DNA from: Lithodes maja
Lineage: Eukaryota; Arthropoda; Malacostraca; Decapoda; Lithodidae
Direction of reading: 5' to 3'
DNA: 64,000 nucleotides
NCBI GenBank assembly: GCA_037953745.1
Contig: JBAKBP010010329.1
Location: 1 to 64,000 of the forward strand
Numbering within the stretch: position 1 is the first letter of the stretch; each line of letters starts with the position of its first letter. Shown here one piece after another: positions 42,762 to 53,333 of this stretch. The position numbers and the translations under genes were made by a program. Below the pieces are notes generated by a model. The model worked only from the letters and a program-made list of their open reading frames with translations, was not told where the DNA came from and searched no databases.

Positions 42762-42875
42762 CGGTGTGAGGGGTGGGCGGGCCAGGGCGGTGTGAGGGGT
42801 GGGCGGGCCAGGGCGGTGTGAGGGGTGGGCGGGCCAGGGCGGTGTGAGGGGTGGGCGGGCCAGGGCGGTGTGAGT
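42762..42875. repeat. 26-bp GC-rich minisatellite
   Basis: About 4.5 exact copies of GTGAGGGGTGGGCGGGCCAG + GGCGGT. Frames through it on either strand are artefacts. Confidence 0.95.
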
Positions 42876-42914
42876 CATGTTGGGGGGGTCGTGGGCGGGA
42901 ATGGTACGGGGGAA

Positions 42915-43170
42915 TACACATACAGACACACACACACAGACACATACATAAACACACGCATACATATAAACACAAACGATCCAATTATCACACCTACAAA
43001 GAAAAACAACACACATACTAACCAATATTCATACATGCACCATAAACGCACACACGCACACACACACATACGTAAACACTGTTCACAAATACATTTATAC
43101 ACTATACACAGTACACACATAGAGACTCTCTACATACACCCTAACAAACACACACACATACACACACACA
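42915..43170. repeat. CA-rich low-complexity tract
   Basis: Interrupted CACA/CATA sequence immediately upstream of the putative signal-peptide exon. Confidence 0.8.
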
Positions 43171-43332
43171 CACTTCCTGATCGTTAACCGTACTGTGCGG
43201 ACGTATCAGCCTGGCGCTCCTGGCAGCCTAGACCAGCTGTTGGTCTTCACCTTTTTCTTCATTTCCTCCTCTACTACTGACACAGAAGCTCAACATGGAA
43301 CTATAACATCTTGGACTACTAAATCCTTCAAT

Positions 43333-43425
43333 ATGCTGCAGAAATTACTACTGTTGGTCGCTGTTGCCGTCAGTGGTTTGTCAGTGTGCTGCCTGCGGAC
43401 CAAGCCCTCGCCATCGTCTTACCAG
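43333..43425 (+). pseudogene. Signal-peptide-like 5' end of an interrupted gene
   Basis: ATG at 43333 opens 31 codons: a start MLQK, a hydrophobic core LLLLVAVAVSGLSVCC, then RTKPSPSSYQ. This is the layout of a secretory signal peptide and the first mature residues. The frame reaches position 43425 exactly and then enters LTR1 (TGTGAC at 43426), after which it is retrotransposon sequence. The upstream 160 bp are of mixed composition, unlike the CA tract before it, and could be a 5' UTR. Secreted arthropod proteins such as cuticle proteins start like this, but no family is identifiable from 31 residues. It could also be a chance frame. Confidence 0.45.
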
Positions 43426-45254
43426 TGTGACGCACCCAGTGCGTGGCAACTTAACCTGATTGTACTCCTTGGTACTCCACTGTGCCACCGCGGTGCGGTG
43501 CCGCGGTGCCGCTGTGCCGCTGTGCCGTGCTGGCTGCTTATATTGAGTGTGACAACGTATAACTATGTTCTTTGTATCTCTGCAAAGGTCTCGTCATGTG
43601 CTAACCAGTGGTGGGTTTTGTTTTAAGCCATGTCGAGACCTTCCATTTAATATGTAGTATCAATAGAGAAGTTGATAGATAAGACAATAGGAATTCAGAG
43701 AGAGAGAGAGTGAGTTAGACTTCAGAGCGAGAGGGTAGCAATGCGCCGCGCTGCCGGGGGGGTGGTTGCCAGACGTATGGACCGGTTGGCAGCCCTGCGC
43801 TTATAGCTAGGTGCGACAGGGTTGGTAGTCCATTGCCGCCTGCATATGCTGCCTGGGTTGCCCATGTTGTCGTACTGCACATTGCCTGGAGGCTCGCTGT
43901 GTGTTCCATGATCAGGTTGCCTAGAACCTTTGAGATTCTAACATCCCTTGCCCTCTCTCCCAACTTCTCACGGTTGCACTCTTTCTCTCTGACGACATTA
44001 CTCTCATTTCATTCTTCTCTCTATTTAAATGCATACCCTTCCCTTGAGGTCCTAAAGGAGTTTCAGCACTCACCTCTCGTATTACTCTTAGGACAAGCAT
44101 ATATTTACATGTATTAGATTTAAGGGGTTAATGTGAACAGCGATCTTCTTGATGAGGATAGTTGGTGAACGTTCTACATGTTCACAAGTTATATGCCCAG
44201 CTCATCATCCAATTTGTGACTAGACTAGTGCCATGTGTAAGAGCCCGACCATGCCCAGGAGTTGTCTGTAGAGGGGCGAGGACTTAGCCTTGATTTGCCT
44301 ACCGAGCCAGGAGCGAGTGCAGTACCAGAGACTACAGCTCGCTCGTAGTGCCGGTATAGTAGAGTAACGTAATTTATCTGTCCTTGTGTTCTCTACAGTC
44401 TTTTCCTGGGTTCTCGCTTTCGGTGCTGGGACTCGTTGTTCCTGTGACTTGGCCTGCTAGCTAGAACACATGGGGATGATGAGTGGGTGATATCTTTATT
44501 TTACTATGCATTGCAGCTCTCTTTAAGTTTATGTATGTAACACTTTACAATACACATTACTCACACACTAGACAACACTATTAATACTTTCATGTATCAA
44601 TTAACTGCACTGTCGTTTTGCTGCTGTTTCCGGAGTTCTATTGCGTAGGGCGCATACGGACTCAGAGGGGAGACAGAGTGAGAGAAGCGAAGTAGCCTAT
44701 GCGGTAGTAGGCTACCGGCGCAGTACTGTTGCCTGCAACCTTTTAGTTATTCCAAGTATAGATTCATTATTACAATAAGTGACTACTGTTTATGTTCCTT
44801 CCATGTGTATTATTAGGTATCTACTGGATCATGAACATCTTGTATGCTACATGCTAGTGCATGTTAGTAGGGGACAGTTATTCTAGTGCACGCGCTTTCA
44901 AGTAGGCGTGTACATTTGTCATTTAGCATTTCACTGTCATACCTTTAGCCTGCTTCTATTCTACATTATTAGAGGCTTAATATTAACGTAGTTTCTTGAG
45001 TATTGCATTTCTTTAGTAATAACGTAACCTATAAATGTCTGAGGGAGTTTAGCCTCATAGCCTACCCCTGTTGTACACTTTCGCCGAGTTAAGGTACCTC
45101 GTTACCATAGACGATAACTCTGTAGGGCGTTGGTGCTTTTGTTGTCTGGAGCATATAGTATTTGGGACTGGAATCGAGCGTGTCGTTGTCACATAAGCCA
45201 TTTCTGTCCTACGATCAAGAATCCCGAATATGTATTGCCGATCCAGCCGTAACA
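43426..45254 (+). repeat. LTR1
   Basis: 1829 bp, TGTGAC ... GTAACA (imperfect 6-bp inverted ends). Long for a gypsy LTR. It has a GCCGCGGTGCC-rich segment near the start, a (GA) tract at about 43697, and no confident TATA box. An 82-codon minus-strand frame (43715-43963) is preserved in all three LTRs, but with so little divergence this means nothing. Confidence 0.9.
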
Positions 45255-45258
45255 AAAA

Positions 45259-45266
45259 TGGCGACC
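45259..45266 (+). promoter_or_regulatory. Primer binding site, copy 1
   Basis: TGGCGACCTTGCACAAG begins 4 nt after the LTR end. TGG would pair with the CCA end of a tRNA primer; tRNA identity not assigned. Confidence 0.6.
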
Positions 45267-45498
45267 TTGCACAAGATTCAGTAGTATCCTATCACATGTT
45301 TTTTGGAGAACTATTCTATGCTACCTAGTAGAGCTGGCTAGAATTTTCTTGCATATTGGAGGAATTTTTATTGTGTCATTATTGTATTGGTGGACTTGCA
45401 GATTGTTTCGTTGGGGGTGTCTAGAGTAGAGTCATTCAAGCATCTTTAACATTTTGTGAGTTGAGACTGCAATTAGTAATAAGCACTTCTTTTTTTTT

Positions 45499-48400
45499 AT
45501 GAACAGCAATTGTATAACCAGCACTATGTCTAATGACTCATCATTTACGGGGGAGGATAACACGGTACAGCCTAGTAACCAGCAAGTACAACAGATGTTT
45601 AGGGAGGGGAGTGTTATAAGTGGAGAGAGGGATGCCCGGGCATTTTTGCAGACACCTTTGACCGAACAGCGCCTGCAGGCTATTGATTGTTACGGTCTTC
45701 GCTGTTTAGCCACGGTTTTGGGGCGGGACTGTCCTGACAGTTGGCCCAAGAAGAATTTGGTGGCATGTTTGTTGGGTGATGGCGATGGGGCGGTGGGTGG
45801 AGTGGGGTCTTGGGGGGTTCCCTCCAAGCCTCCATTCCACTCTACCCCTGAGCTGGGCCCTCAGCCAGCGAGTCTTAGCACGATGCAGCAGGAGGGTTCT
45901 CAAGGGCAAGCTGGCTTACCCGTAAACACGTCTCGGTGTGGATCCCCCATTTTGTGCTCTCCCCCCCCAGGCCTGTCTCCTGAGATGTTATTTCAGCTAG
46001 AACTAGCTAAGTTTAAGCTGCAGGAGACTCAGATACAACAGGCTAGTATAGAACGCATAGAGGTTGCTAGAATCCAAGCCAATCAGGATGCAACCAGGTA
46101 CCAGGCTGAAATGGATGTCGAGAAGTCTAGAGTAGAGACCACGGGGCGTCATCTCGGTGGTGGGCACCGGGTTACAGACTCACTTTCGCATTTAATTAAG
46201 TTAGTACCCGCATTTGATGAGACAGCAGTGACTGAGTTTTTTGCTCGTTTCGAAAAGAAGTGTCGTGAGTATGACTGGCCGGAGGTTAAATGGGCAGCAT
46301 TAGTTTCATCACGTCTAGTGGGTAAGGGGTTGAAAGCCTACGATGCACTGTCACTGGACGAGAGTGTAGTGTATGGACTGGTGAAGGAGGCTGTGCTCCG
46401 GGCCTACGAACTGCAACCCGAAACTTATAGATTGAAGTTCCGTGGCGTGAATAAGAAGAGCGACGTCAGTTTTATGGAGCACGCACGGGACTTAACAGAT
46501 GCATGTAATAACTGGTTTCGGTCCGAGCACGCAGAGTCGGCTGAGGAAATTAAGCAACTTTTCTATCTGGAACAGTTTTACAAATGTACTGGAACCGATC
46601 TAACGCTGAACATTAAGGAAAAATGTCCCAAGACAGTAGAGGAGGCTGCCAAGATGGCAGACTTCAGATTATCATTGATTCGTGGTTGCGGTGCCGCTCA
46701 GAGGGCTGAGTCAGGGCAGAAGGGGCGCTATACCCCACCCACCAGAGTTTTCGATAATAACAAATCCTATGACACACATAACCACACTAAATGCATTGCA
46801 CCTAATGACACCTACAAACACAAGCCTCTCCCGTTTACTAAAGGTCAGGCCCCTTCTTCGCCCGCACAAGGGAAGAAGCCCATTGGGGATGTGAAATGTT
46901 ACAAATGTCAGAAGCTAGGCCATTATTCACGTGAGTGCCCTAGTAACACTCCCGCTAAGCCGGTGTCATTGGTTCACAGTATCGGTGTGTCTCTGAAGGC
47001 TGCAGCAACTGCCCGGGGTAGGTTGTCAGCAGCTGAGGCACACGCGGTAAAGAAGCGTACGGAAGGCTCGACACCTGTCCGGGACACTTTCTGTAGCCAT
47101 CGGGGACACGGGTTTGTGAGCTGGGGGAGTGAACTACGGAGGGTTGACTTGCTGAGGGATACGGGGGCTTCGCAAACTTTGTTGAGGAACTTCACAGGGA
47201 AACCGATAAATGCGGCCAGAGTTGTTGTGGTGCAGGGTATAAATGCTACGAGGTCATACCCACTTGTGAGGTTGGAGTTGAGAGTGGGAGAGGTGTGCAG
47301 GGAGCTGGATGTAGGGATCGTTGAGTATTTGCCAGTTGAGGGCGTCGACCTTCTTCTCGGCAACGACTTTGCGGTGCCCACTTCCGGGACTCCACCCTTC
47401 GTCGTTGCCGAGAGGGCGGCCGACGTGGATGGTGAGAATCGGGAATGGGTTGGGAGGTGCCAACAGGATGAGATGGCCTGTGTGGTAACCCGATCTCGCT
47501 CTGCGGCTCCTGCACAGCCTAGCACTCAACCTCGGGGACAGTGGAGGAAGGATCAGGAGAAGGTTGCTAAGGGCAGGAAAAGGGACATTGATTCTGCTGC
47601 ACTTCTCGGTGATTCGGTACTTGGACCTATAATAAACACGGGAGTTGACTCTGGCCCAGATATGGTGTGTAACAAGGCAGAGTTGGGTAAGACTTCGCGT
47701 GAGGCAAGAGCTGTAGCGAGAGCCACTAAGGCAGTAGAGCCTACTAGCCGGGGTAATATCTTATTACAAAACCATCTTGATGCATTGACGCCCAGGGACA
47801 TTAGTGAGCAGCAGCTGCAAGACGCTAGCCTAGCTCGTTATAGCAATGGTGCCATAGAGTTGGAAGAAGATGGGGATGCGAAGCCGGGAGATTTCTTTAG
47901 GCTCAACAGGATATTGTACCGCAGATTTCTAGACCCCAAATCGAAGTGGGAGGGCGGTGCGAGGGTAGTAGACCAGGTGGTTGTTCCAAATAAGTATAGA
48001 GAGTCCTTATTGTGTCTGGCGCATGATGTGCCGGTGGCGGGTCATTTGGGGGTAACAAAAACATTGGCGGCATTGGGCAGGTTTTTCTGGTGGCCTGGGG
48101 TCAAGGCTGATGTCTGTGCATGGGTGGCTGGGTGTGCGACCTGCCAGACAACGGGGAAGCCTAACCAGACAATCCCGAAGGCACCTTTGTTTCCCATACC
48201 TGTCACCGGGCCTCCGTTCAGCAAAGTTGTAGTAGATTTGGTTGGCCCTTTCCCGCCTACTAGTAGTGGCAATAAATTCCTGTTGACAATCATGGATGTG
48301 GCTACGAGATACCCGGACGCATACCCCATGAGAAACGGCTCGGCAAAGGCAGTTGTTAAAAACTTATTATTGTTCTGTTCCCGTTATGGATTTCCATGTG

Positions 48401-50598
48401 AGGTGCAGTCAGACCAGGGGAGCAATTTTACATCCAAATTGTTCAAGCAAACCCTTCAGTTGCACGGTATATGTTCTGTAGTGTCGTCAGCCTACCATCC
48501 CGAGAGTCAGGGAGTCTTGGAGCGGTGGCACTCGACCCTGAAGAGTATGCTACGCTGTTACTGTGCAGAACATGACACTGATTGGGATTTGGGTCTGCCG
48601 TATGTTCTGTTCGCTGCACGTGAAGTCCCAGGAGAGAGCCTGGGGTTCAGTCCAAATCAACTAGTCTTTGGCCATAATGTGAGAGGACCTTTAAGTATGG
48701 TGAAAGAGATCTGGGAGGGCGAAGAGAAGCCGGGGTCTGTACTTAAATATATCCTTGAGAGCCGGGAGAGACTTATAGGTTGCATGGCAGCGGCAGGTAA
48801 TAACTTGGTTAATGCACAGGCGGTCATGAAGCACCAGTATGACGCCAAGGTGAAGCTTCGGGAGTTTTCGGTGGGTCAGGAGGTAATGTTGCTTTTACCT
48901 TTGCCTGGACACCCCCTTTCTGCCAAGTTTATTGGGCCGTATGTGGTGGCTAAGAAACTGTCCGACCTTGATTATCTCGTTGCAACACCTGACCGTAGAA
49001 AAAAACATCAGTTATGTCATGTTAACCTCATGAAAGAGTATGTGAGACGCCCCTCAGAGCCTCTCACTGTCCCTGTGCTGGCCTGCAGTGGCCAGGGTGG
49101 AGAAGGAGGTGGGGACAGTCATGCTGCTGAGGAGGATAGCTGGGACTGTGTCATTTCCGCGGAACAGTGGGCGGGGAATACTGAACAAGAGGCTAGGCAA
49201 GCTGTAAGTCACCTGCCTGAGCACCAGGGTGCTGCTGTCCTAGGCCTGTTCAGGTCATACCCCTCTGTTTTCGCCGAACACCCAGGTCTCACTACTCAGG
49301 TAACGCACGACGTGGATGTCGGTGATAATGTGCCCTTCAAGTCAGTGCCCTACCGTGTGCCCCCGGTAAAGTTGCCAGCTTTACGGGAGGAGTTAAAGTA
49401 CATGGTTGAGAGAGGGATGATCACTGAAGGTTATGTGAAGTGGACATCACCCGTCACGTTGCAGCCAAAACCTGACGGCAAGGTGCGGTTCTGCATAGAT
49501 TTTCGTAGGCTAAATGGCTTGACCACTACCAACCCTTACCCTTTGCCTCGAGTTGACGACAGCGTGGACAAGATAGGGAATGCAAAGTACCTTACTAAAA
49601 TTGATCTTGTAAAAGGCTACTGGCAAGTACCCCTGTCGGACCGAGCTAAGCAAGTTTGTGGTTTTGTGGTAGATGGCAAGACCTACCAATGTAACGTAAT
49701 GCCTTATGGGCTTAAGAACGCACCTGCCACGTTTCAGAACCTGATGAACGATATTTGTGACGAAATCCCTAACTGCACGGTCTACCTTGATGACGTGATA
49801 GTGTATGATGACAATTTTGAAAATCACCTAAGGCACTTAGAGACCCTGTTTGGGAAGTTGCACGATGCTGGGCTGGTGGTGAACCTGAGGAAGTGCGAGT
49901 TTGTAAAGGCTACTGTGCAGTATCTTGGCTTCGTGGTCGGGTTAGGCCGGGTGTGCCCCCCCCTGAGCAAGATACAGGCTATCAATATGTTTCCCAGGCC
50001 CACCACTAAGCGCCAGGTCATGCGGTTCCTAGGTATGATAGGCTATTATAGGCGCTTCATCCGGGGATACTCTACTGTCTTATCACCGTTAACTGATCTA
50101 CTGTCGAAGTCAGTGAAGTTCTGTTGGGCTGCGGAGTGTCAGAGGGCTTTCGACCTAGTCAAGCACCTGCTGTGTACACATCCGATTTTGAGAGCCCCAG
50201 ACTTCTCCAGGAGTTTTCAGCTGGCGACTGATGCCAGCGGTGTGGGTGCCGGGGCAGTGTTACTGCAGACTGATTCCGAGGGCTTGGAACACCCAGTGAG
50301 CTTCTTTTCTCGCAAGTTTAATTCGGCACAAAGGAATTACTCGACTATAGAGAAGGAGCTTCTTGCTATCGTTTTGTCGCTCAAACATTTCGAAGTTTAT
50401 GTTCCAGCCTACGGCCCGGTAGTGACGATTTATACGGACCATCATCCCTTGAAATTCCTAAATCAGTTTCACAATCGGAATATGCGGTTGACCAGGTGGT
50501 CCCTAATGCTCCAAGAGTATAATCTCAACATTCAGCATATTGCCGGGAGTGAGAACGTGATAGCAGATTGTCTATCAAGGGTTGATGATCCAGGATAG
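45499..50598 (+). CDS. Gag-Pol polyprotein, Gmr1-like domain order
   Basis: 1699 codons from ATG 45499 (a second ATG lies ten codons on), no stop until TAG 50596. Domains: N-terminal region with helical, Gln/Glu-rich segment (about 160-215); capsid about 225-400 whose second half resembles a SCAN domain (EEIKQLFYLEQF); CCHC zinc knuckle C467-X2-C-X4-H-X4-C480; aspartic protease D554-T-G; integrase zinc finger H842, H849, C879, C882; integrase core D913, D972, E1008 with exactly 35 residues between the last two; RT from about 1270 with Y1429-L-D1431-D1432; RNase H with D1578 (TDAS). It ends shortly after the RNase H motif ADCLSR, so no integrase follows RT. Gag and Pol are in one frame without a visible frameshift. 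All catalytic residues are present; probably competent. Confidence 0.95.
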   Translation: MNSNCITSTMSNDSSFTGEDNTVQPSNQQVQQMFREGSVISGERDARAFLQTPLTEQRLQAIDCYGLRCLATVLGRDCPDSWPKKNLVACLLGDGDGAVGGVGSWGVPSKPPFHSTPELGPQPASLSTMQQEGSQGQAGLPVNTSRCGSPILCSPPPGLSPEMLFQLELAKFKLQETQIQQASIERIEVARIQANQDATRYQAEMDVEKSRVETTGRHLGGGHRVTDSLSHLIKLVPAFDETAVTEFFARFEKKCREYDWPEVKWAALVSSRLVGKGLKAYDALSLDESVVYGLVKEAVLRAYELQPETYRLKFRGVNKKSDVSFMEHARDLTDACNNWFRSEHAESAEEIKQLFYLEQFYKCTGTDLTLNIKEKCPKTVEEAAKMADFRLSLIRGCGAAQRAESGQKGRYTPPTRVFDNNKSYDTHNHTKCIAPNDTYKHKPLPFTKGQAPSSPAQGKKPIGDVKCYKCQKLGHYSRECPSNTPAKPVSLVHSIGVSLKAAATARGRLSAAEAHAVKKRTEGSTPVRDTFCSHRGHGFVSWGSELRRVDLLRDTGASQTLLRNFTGKPINAARVVVVQGINATRSYPLVRLELRVGEVCRELDVGIVEYLPVEGVDLLLGNDFAVPTSGTPPFVVAERAADVDGENREWVGRCQQDEMACVVTRSRSAAPAQPSTQPRGQWRKDQEKVAKGRKRDIDSAALLGDSVLGPIINTGVDSGPDMVCNKAELGKTSREARAVARATKAVEPTSRGNILLQNHLDALTPRDISEQQLQDASLARYSNGAIELEEDGDAKPGDFFRLNRILYRRFLDPKSKWEGGARVVDQVVVPNKYRESLLCLAHDVPVAGHLGVTKTLAALGRFFWWPGVKADVCAWVAGCATCQTTGKPNQTIPKAPLFPIPVTGPPFSKVVVDLVGPFPPTSSGNKFLLTIMDVATRYPDAYPMRNGSAKAVVKNLLLFCSRYGFPCEVQSDQGSNFTSKLFKQTLQLHGICSVVSSAYHPESQGVLERWHSTLKSMLRCYCAEHDTDWDLGLPYVLFAAREVPGESLGFSPNQLVFGHNVRGPLSMVKEIWEGEEKPGSVLKYILESRERLIGCMAAAGNNLVNAQAVMKHQYDAKVKLREFSVGQEVMLLLPLPGHPLSAKFIGPYVVAKKLSDLDYLVATPDRRKKHQLCHVNLMKEYVRRPSEPLTVPVLACSGQGGEGGGDSHAAEEDSWDCVISAEQWAGNTEQEARQAVSHLPEHQGAAVLGLFRSYPSVFAEHPGLTTQVTHDVDVGDNVPFKSVPYRVPPVKLPALREELKYMVERGMITEGYVKWTSPVTLQPKPDGKVRFCIDFRRLNGLTTTNPYPLPRVDDSVDKIGNAKYLTKIDLVKGYWQVPLSDRAKQVCGFVVDGKTYQCNVMPYGLKNAPATFQNLMNDICDEIPNCTVYLDDVIVYDDNFENHLRHLETLFGKLHDAGLVVNLRKCEFVKATVQYLGFVVGLGRVCPPLSKIQAINMFPRPTTKRQVMRFLGMIGYYRRFIRGYSTVLSPLTDLLSKSVKFCWAAECQRAFDLVKHLLCTHPILRAPDFSRSFQLATDASGVGAGAVLLQTDSEGLEHPVSFFSRKFNSAQRNYSTIEKELLAIVLSLKHFEVYVPAYGPVVTIYTDHHPLKFLNQFHNRNMRLTRWSLMLQEYNLNIQHIAGSENVIADCLSRVDDPG

Positions 50599-50871
50599 TC
50601 GTGCACGGTGTGTGGGTTGAGCAGGAGTAAAATTAGGCTATCATAACGCCGTCCAAAAAGATTATAAAACAATAAAATAAACGAGAATTTTTTTTTTTAG
50701 TTTTGTAAGTCTTTATTGTTGTAGCATGATGCATGCGATATTGTGTTTTATGTATAATTCACACTTCAGTTGTTGTGCACCTTTTGCAATTAGTGGCAGC
50801 TAAGGGTAGCAGGTCGGTTGGTTGCCTGTCAGATTTTGATAATGCTTCTAAGGTCGATTATCTAAAATCTT
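50599..50871 (+). other. 3' untranslated internal region
   Basis: Between the gag-pol stop and the polypurine tract. Contains ACAATAAAATAAACGAG (AATAAA at about 50672 and 50677), a candidate polyadenylation signal lying before the 3' LTR rather than in it, and a T run at about 50687. Confidence 0.6.
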
Positions 50872-50879
50872 GGGGGGGC
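50872..50879 (+). promoter_or_regulatory. Polypurine tract, copy 1
   Basis: GGGGGGGC immediately before the TG of LTR2; it would prime plus-strand DNA synthesis. Confidence 0.7.
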
Positions 50880-52707
50880 TGTGACGCACCCAGTGCGTGG
50901 CAACTTAACCTGATTGTACTCCTTGGTACTCCACTGTGCCGCCGCGGTGCGGTGCCGCGGTGCCGCTGTGCCGCTGTGCCGTGCTGGCTGCTTATATTGA
51001 GTGTGACAACGTATAACTATGTTCTTTGTATCTCTGCAAAGGTCTCGTCATGTGCTAACCAGTGGTGGGTTTTGTTTTAAGCCATGTCGAGACCTTCCAT
51101 TTAATATGTAGTATCAATAGAGAAGTTGATAGATAAGACAATAGGAATTCAGAGAGAGAGAGTGAGTTAGACTTCAGAGCGAGAGGGTAGCAATGCGCCG
51201 CGCTGCCGGGGGGGTGGTTGCCAGACGTATGGACCGGTTGGCAGCCCTGCGCTTATAGCTAGGTGCGACAGGGTTGGTAGTCCATTGCCGCCTGCATATG
51301 CTGCCTGGGTTGCCCATGTTGTCGTACTGCACATTGCCTGGAGGCTCGCTGTGTGTTCCATGATCAGGTTGCCTAGAACCTTTGAGATTCTAACATCCCT
51401 TGCCCTCTCTCCCAACTTCTCACGGTTGCACTCTTTCTCTCTGACGACATTACTCTCATTTCATTCTTCTCTCTATTTAAATGCATACCCTTCCCTTGAG
51501 GTCCTAAAGGAGTTTCAGCACTCACCTCTCGTATTACTCTTAGGACAAGCATATATTTACATGTATTAGATTTAAGGGGTTAATGTGAACAGCGATCTTC
51601 TTGATGAGGATAGTTGGTGAACGTTCTACATGTTCACGAGTTATATGCCCAGCTCATCATCCAATTTGTGACTAGACTAGTGCCATGTGTAAGAGCCCGA
51701 CCATGCCCAGGAGCTGTCTGTAGAGGGGCGAGGACTTAGCCTTGATTTGCCTACCGAGCCAGGAGCGAGTGCAGTACCAGAGACTACAGCTCGCTCGTAG
51801 TGCCGGTATAGTAGAGTAACGTAATATATCTGTCCTTGTGTTCTCTACAGTCTTTTCCTGGGTTCTCGCTTTCGGTGCTGGGACTCGTTGTTCCTGTGAC
51901 TTGGCCTGCTAGCTAGAACACATGGGGATGATGAGTGGGTGATATCTTTATTTTACTATGCATTTGCAGCTCTCTTTAAGTTTATGTATGTAACACTTTA
52001 CAATACACATTACTCACACACTAGACAACACTATTAATACTTTCATGTATCAATTAACTGCACTGTCGTTTTGCTGCTGTTTCCGGAGTTCTATTGCGTA
52101 GGGCGCATACGGACTCAGAGGGGAGACAGAGTGAGAGAAGCGAAGTAGCCTATGCGGTAGTAGGCTACCGGCGCAGTACTGTTGCCTGCAACCTTTTAGT
52201 TATTCCAAGTATAGATTCATTATTACAATAAGTGACTACTGTTTATGTTCCTTCCATGTGTATTATTAGGTATCTACTGGATCATGAACATCTTGTATGC
52301 TACATGCTAGTGCATGTTAGTAGGGGACAGTTATTCTAGTGCACGCGCTTTCAAGTAGGCGTGTACATTTGTCATTTAGCATTTCACTGTCATACCTTTA
52401 GCCTGCTTCTATTCTACATTATTAGAGGCTTAATATTAACGTAGTTTCTTGAGTATTGCATTTCTTTAGTAATAACGTAACCTATAAATGTCTGAGGGAG
52501 TTTAGCCTCATAGCCTACCCCTGTTGTACACTTTCGCCGAGTTAAGGTACCTCGTTACCATAGACGATAACTCTGTAGGGCGTTGGTGCTTTTGTTGTCT
52601 GGAGCATATAGTATTTGGGACTGGAATCGAGCGTGTCGTTGTCACATAAGCCATTTCTGTCCTACGATCAAGAATCCCGAATATGTATTGCCGATCCAGC
52701 CGTAACA
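50880..52707 (+). repeat. LTR2, shared by copies 1 and 2
   Basis: 1828 bp. Serves as 3' LTR of copy 1 and 5' LTR of copy 2. Differs from LTR1 at about 50936 (GCCGCC for GCCACC), by one GA unit, at ACG/ACA, GAGC/GAGT and AATATA/AATTTA sites, and by an extra T at about 51963. Confidence 0.9.
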
Positions 52708-52711
52708 AAAA

Positions 52712-52719
52712 TGGCGACC
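52712..52719 (+). promoter_or_regulatory. Primer binding site, copy 2
   Basis: TGGCGACC, 4 nt after the end of LTR2, identical to copy 1. Confidence 0.6.
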
Positions 52720-52951
52720 TTGCACAAGATTCAGTAGTATCCTATCACATGTTTTTTGGAGAACTATTCTATGCTACCTAGTAGAGCTGGCTAGAATTTT
52801 CTTGCATATTGGAGGAATTTTTATTGTGTCATTATTGTATTGGTGGACTTGCAGATTGTTTCGTTGGGGGTGTCTAGAGTAGAGTCATTCAAGCATCTTT
52901 AACATTTTGTGAGTCGAGACTGCAATTAGTAATAAGCACTTCTTTTTTTTT

Positions 52952-53333
52952 ATGAACAGCAATTGTATAACCAGCACTATGTCTAATGACTCATCATTTA
53001 CGGGGGAGGATAACACGGTACAGCCTAGTAACCAGCAAGTACAACAGATGTTTAGGGAGGGGAGTGTTATAAGTGGAGAGAGGGATGCCCGGGCATTTTT
53101 GCAGACACCTTTGACCGAACAGCGCCTGCAGGCTATTGATTGTTACGGTCTTCGCTGTTTAGCCACGGTTTTGGGGCGGGACTGTCCTGACAGTTGGCCC
53201 AAGAAGAATTTGGTGGCATGTTTGTTGGGTGATGGCGATGGGGCGGTGGGTGGAGTGGGGTCTTGGGGGGTTCCCTCCAAGCCTCCATTCCACTCTACCC
53301 CTGAGCTGGGCCCTCAGCCACCGAGTCTTAGCA
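52952..53333 (+). pseudogene. Gag N-terminal part, copy 2, cut by LINE-A
   Basis: The first about 127 codons of gag match copy 1 with one difference visible (PPSLS for PASLS). The frame then enters LINE-A at 53334 and stops at 53395. Confidence 0.9.

Larger units (their letters stand above)
43426..52707 (+). mobile_element. Gmr1-like Ty3/gypsy LTR retrotransposon, copy 1 (intact)
   Basis: 9282 bp: LTR1 (43426-45254), primer site, one gag-pol ORF, polypurine tract, LTR2 (50880-52707). The boundary at TGTGACGCACCC is fixed because the flanks of LTR1 and LTR2 differ right up to it. The two LTRs differ by about four substitutions and two small indels, so insertion was recent. Target duplication cannot be checked because LTR2 continues into a second internal region. 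The pol order (protease, integrase, RT, RNase H) places it with Gmr1-like elements. Confidence 0.9.

Noticed and set aside
43715..43963. 82-codon minus-strand frame in each LTR
   Set aside because: No domain, and LTR divergence is too low to infer selection.
45259..45500. Envelope gene or extra ORF in the LTR element
   Set aside because: No additional ORF is found before gag or between pol and the polypurine tract.
46974..47525. 183-codon minus-strand frame repeated at 57742-58293
   Set aside because: Antisense of gag-pol. It is preserved in both copies only because the copies are nearly identical.
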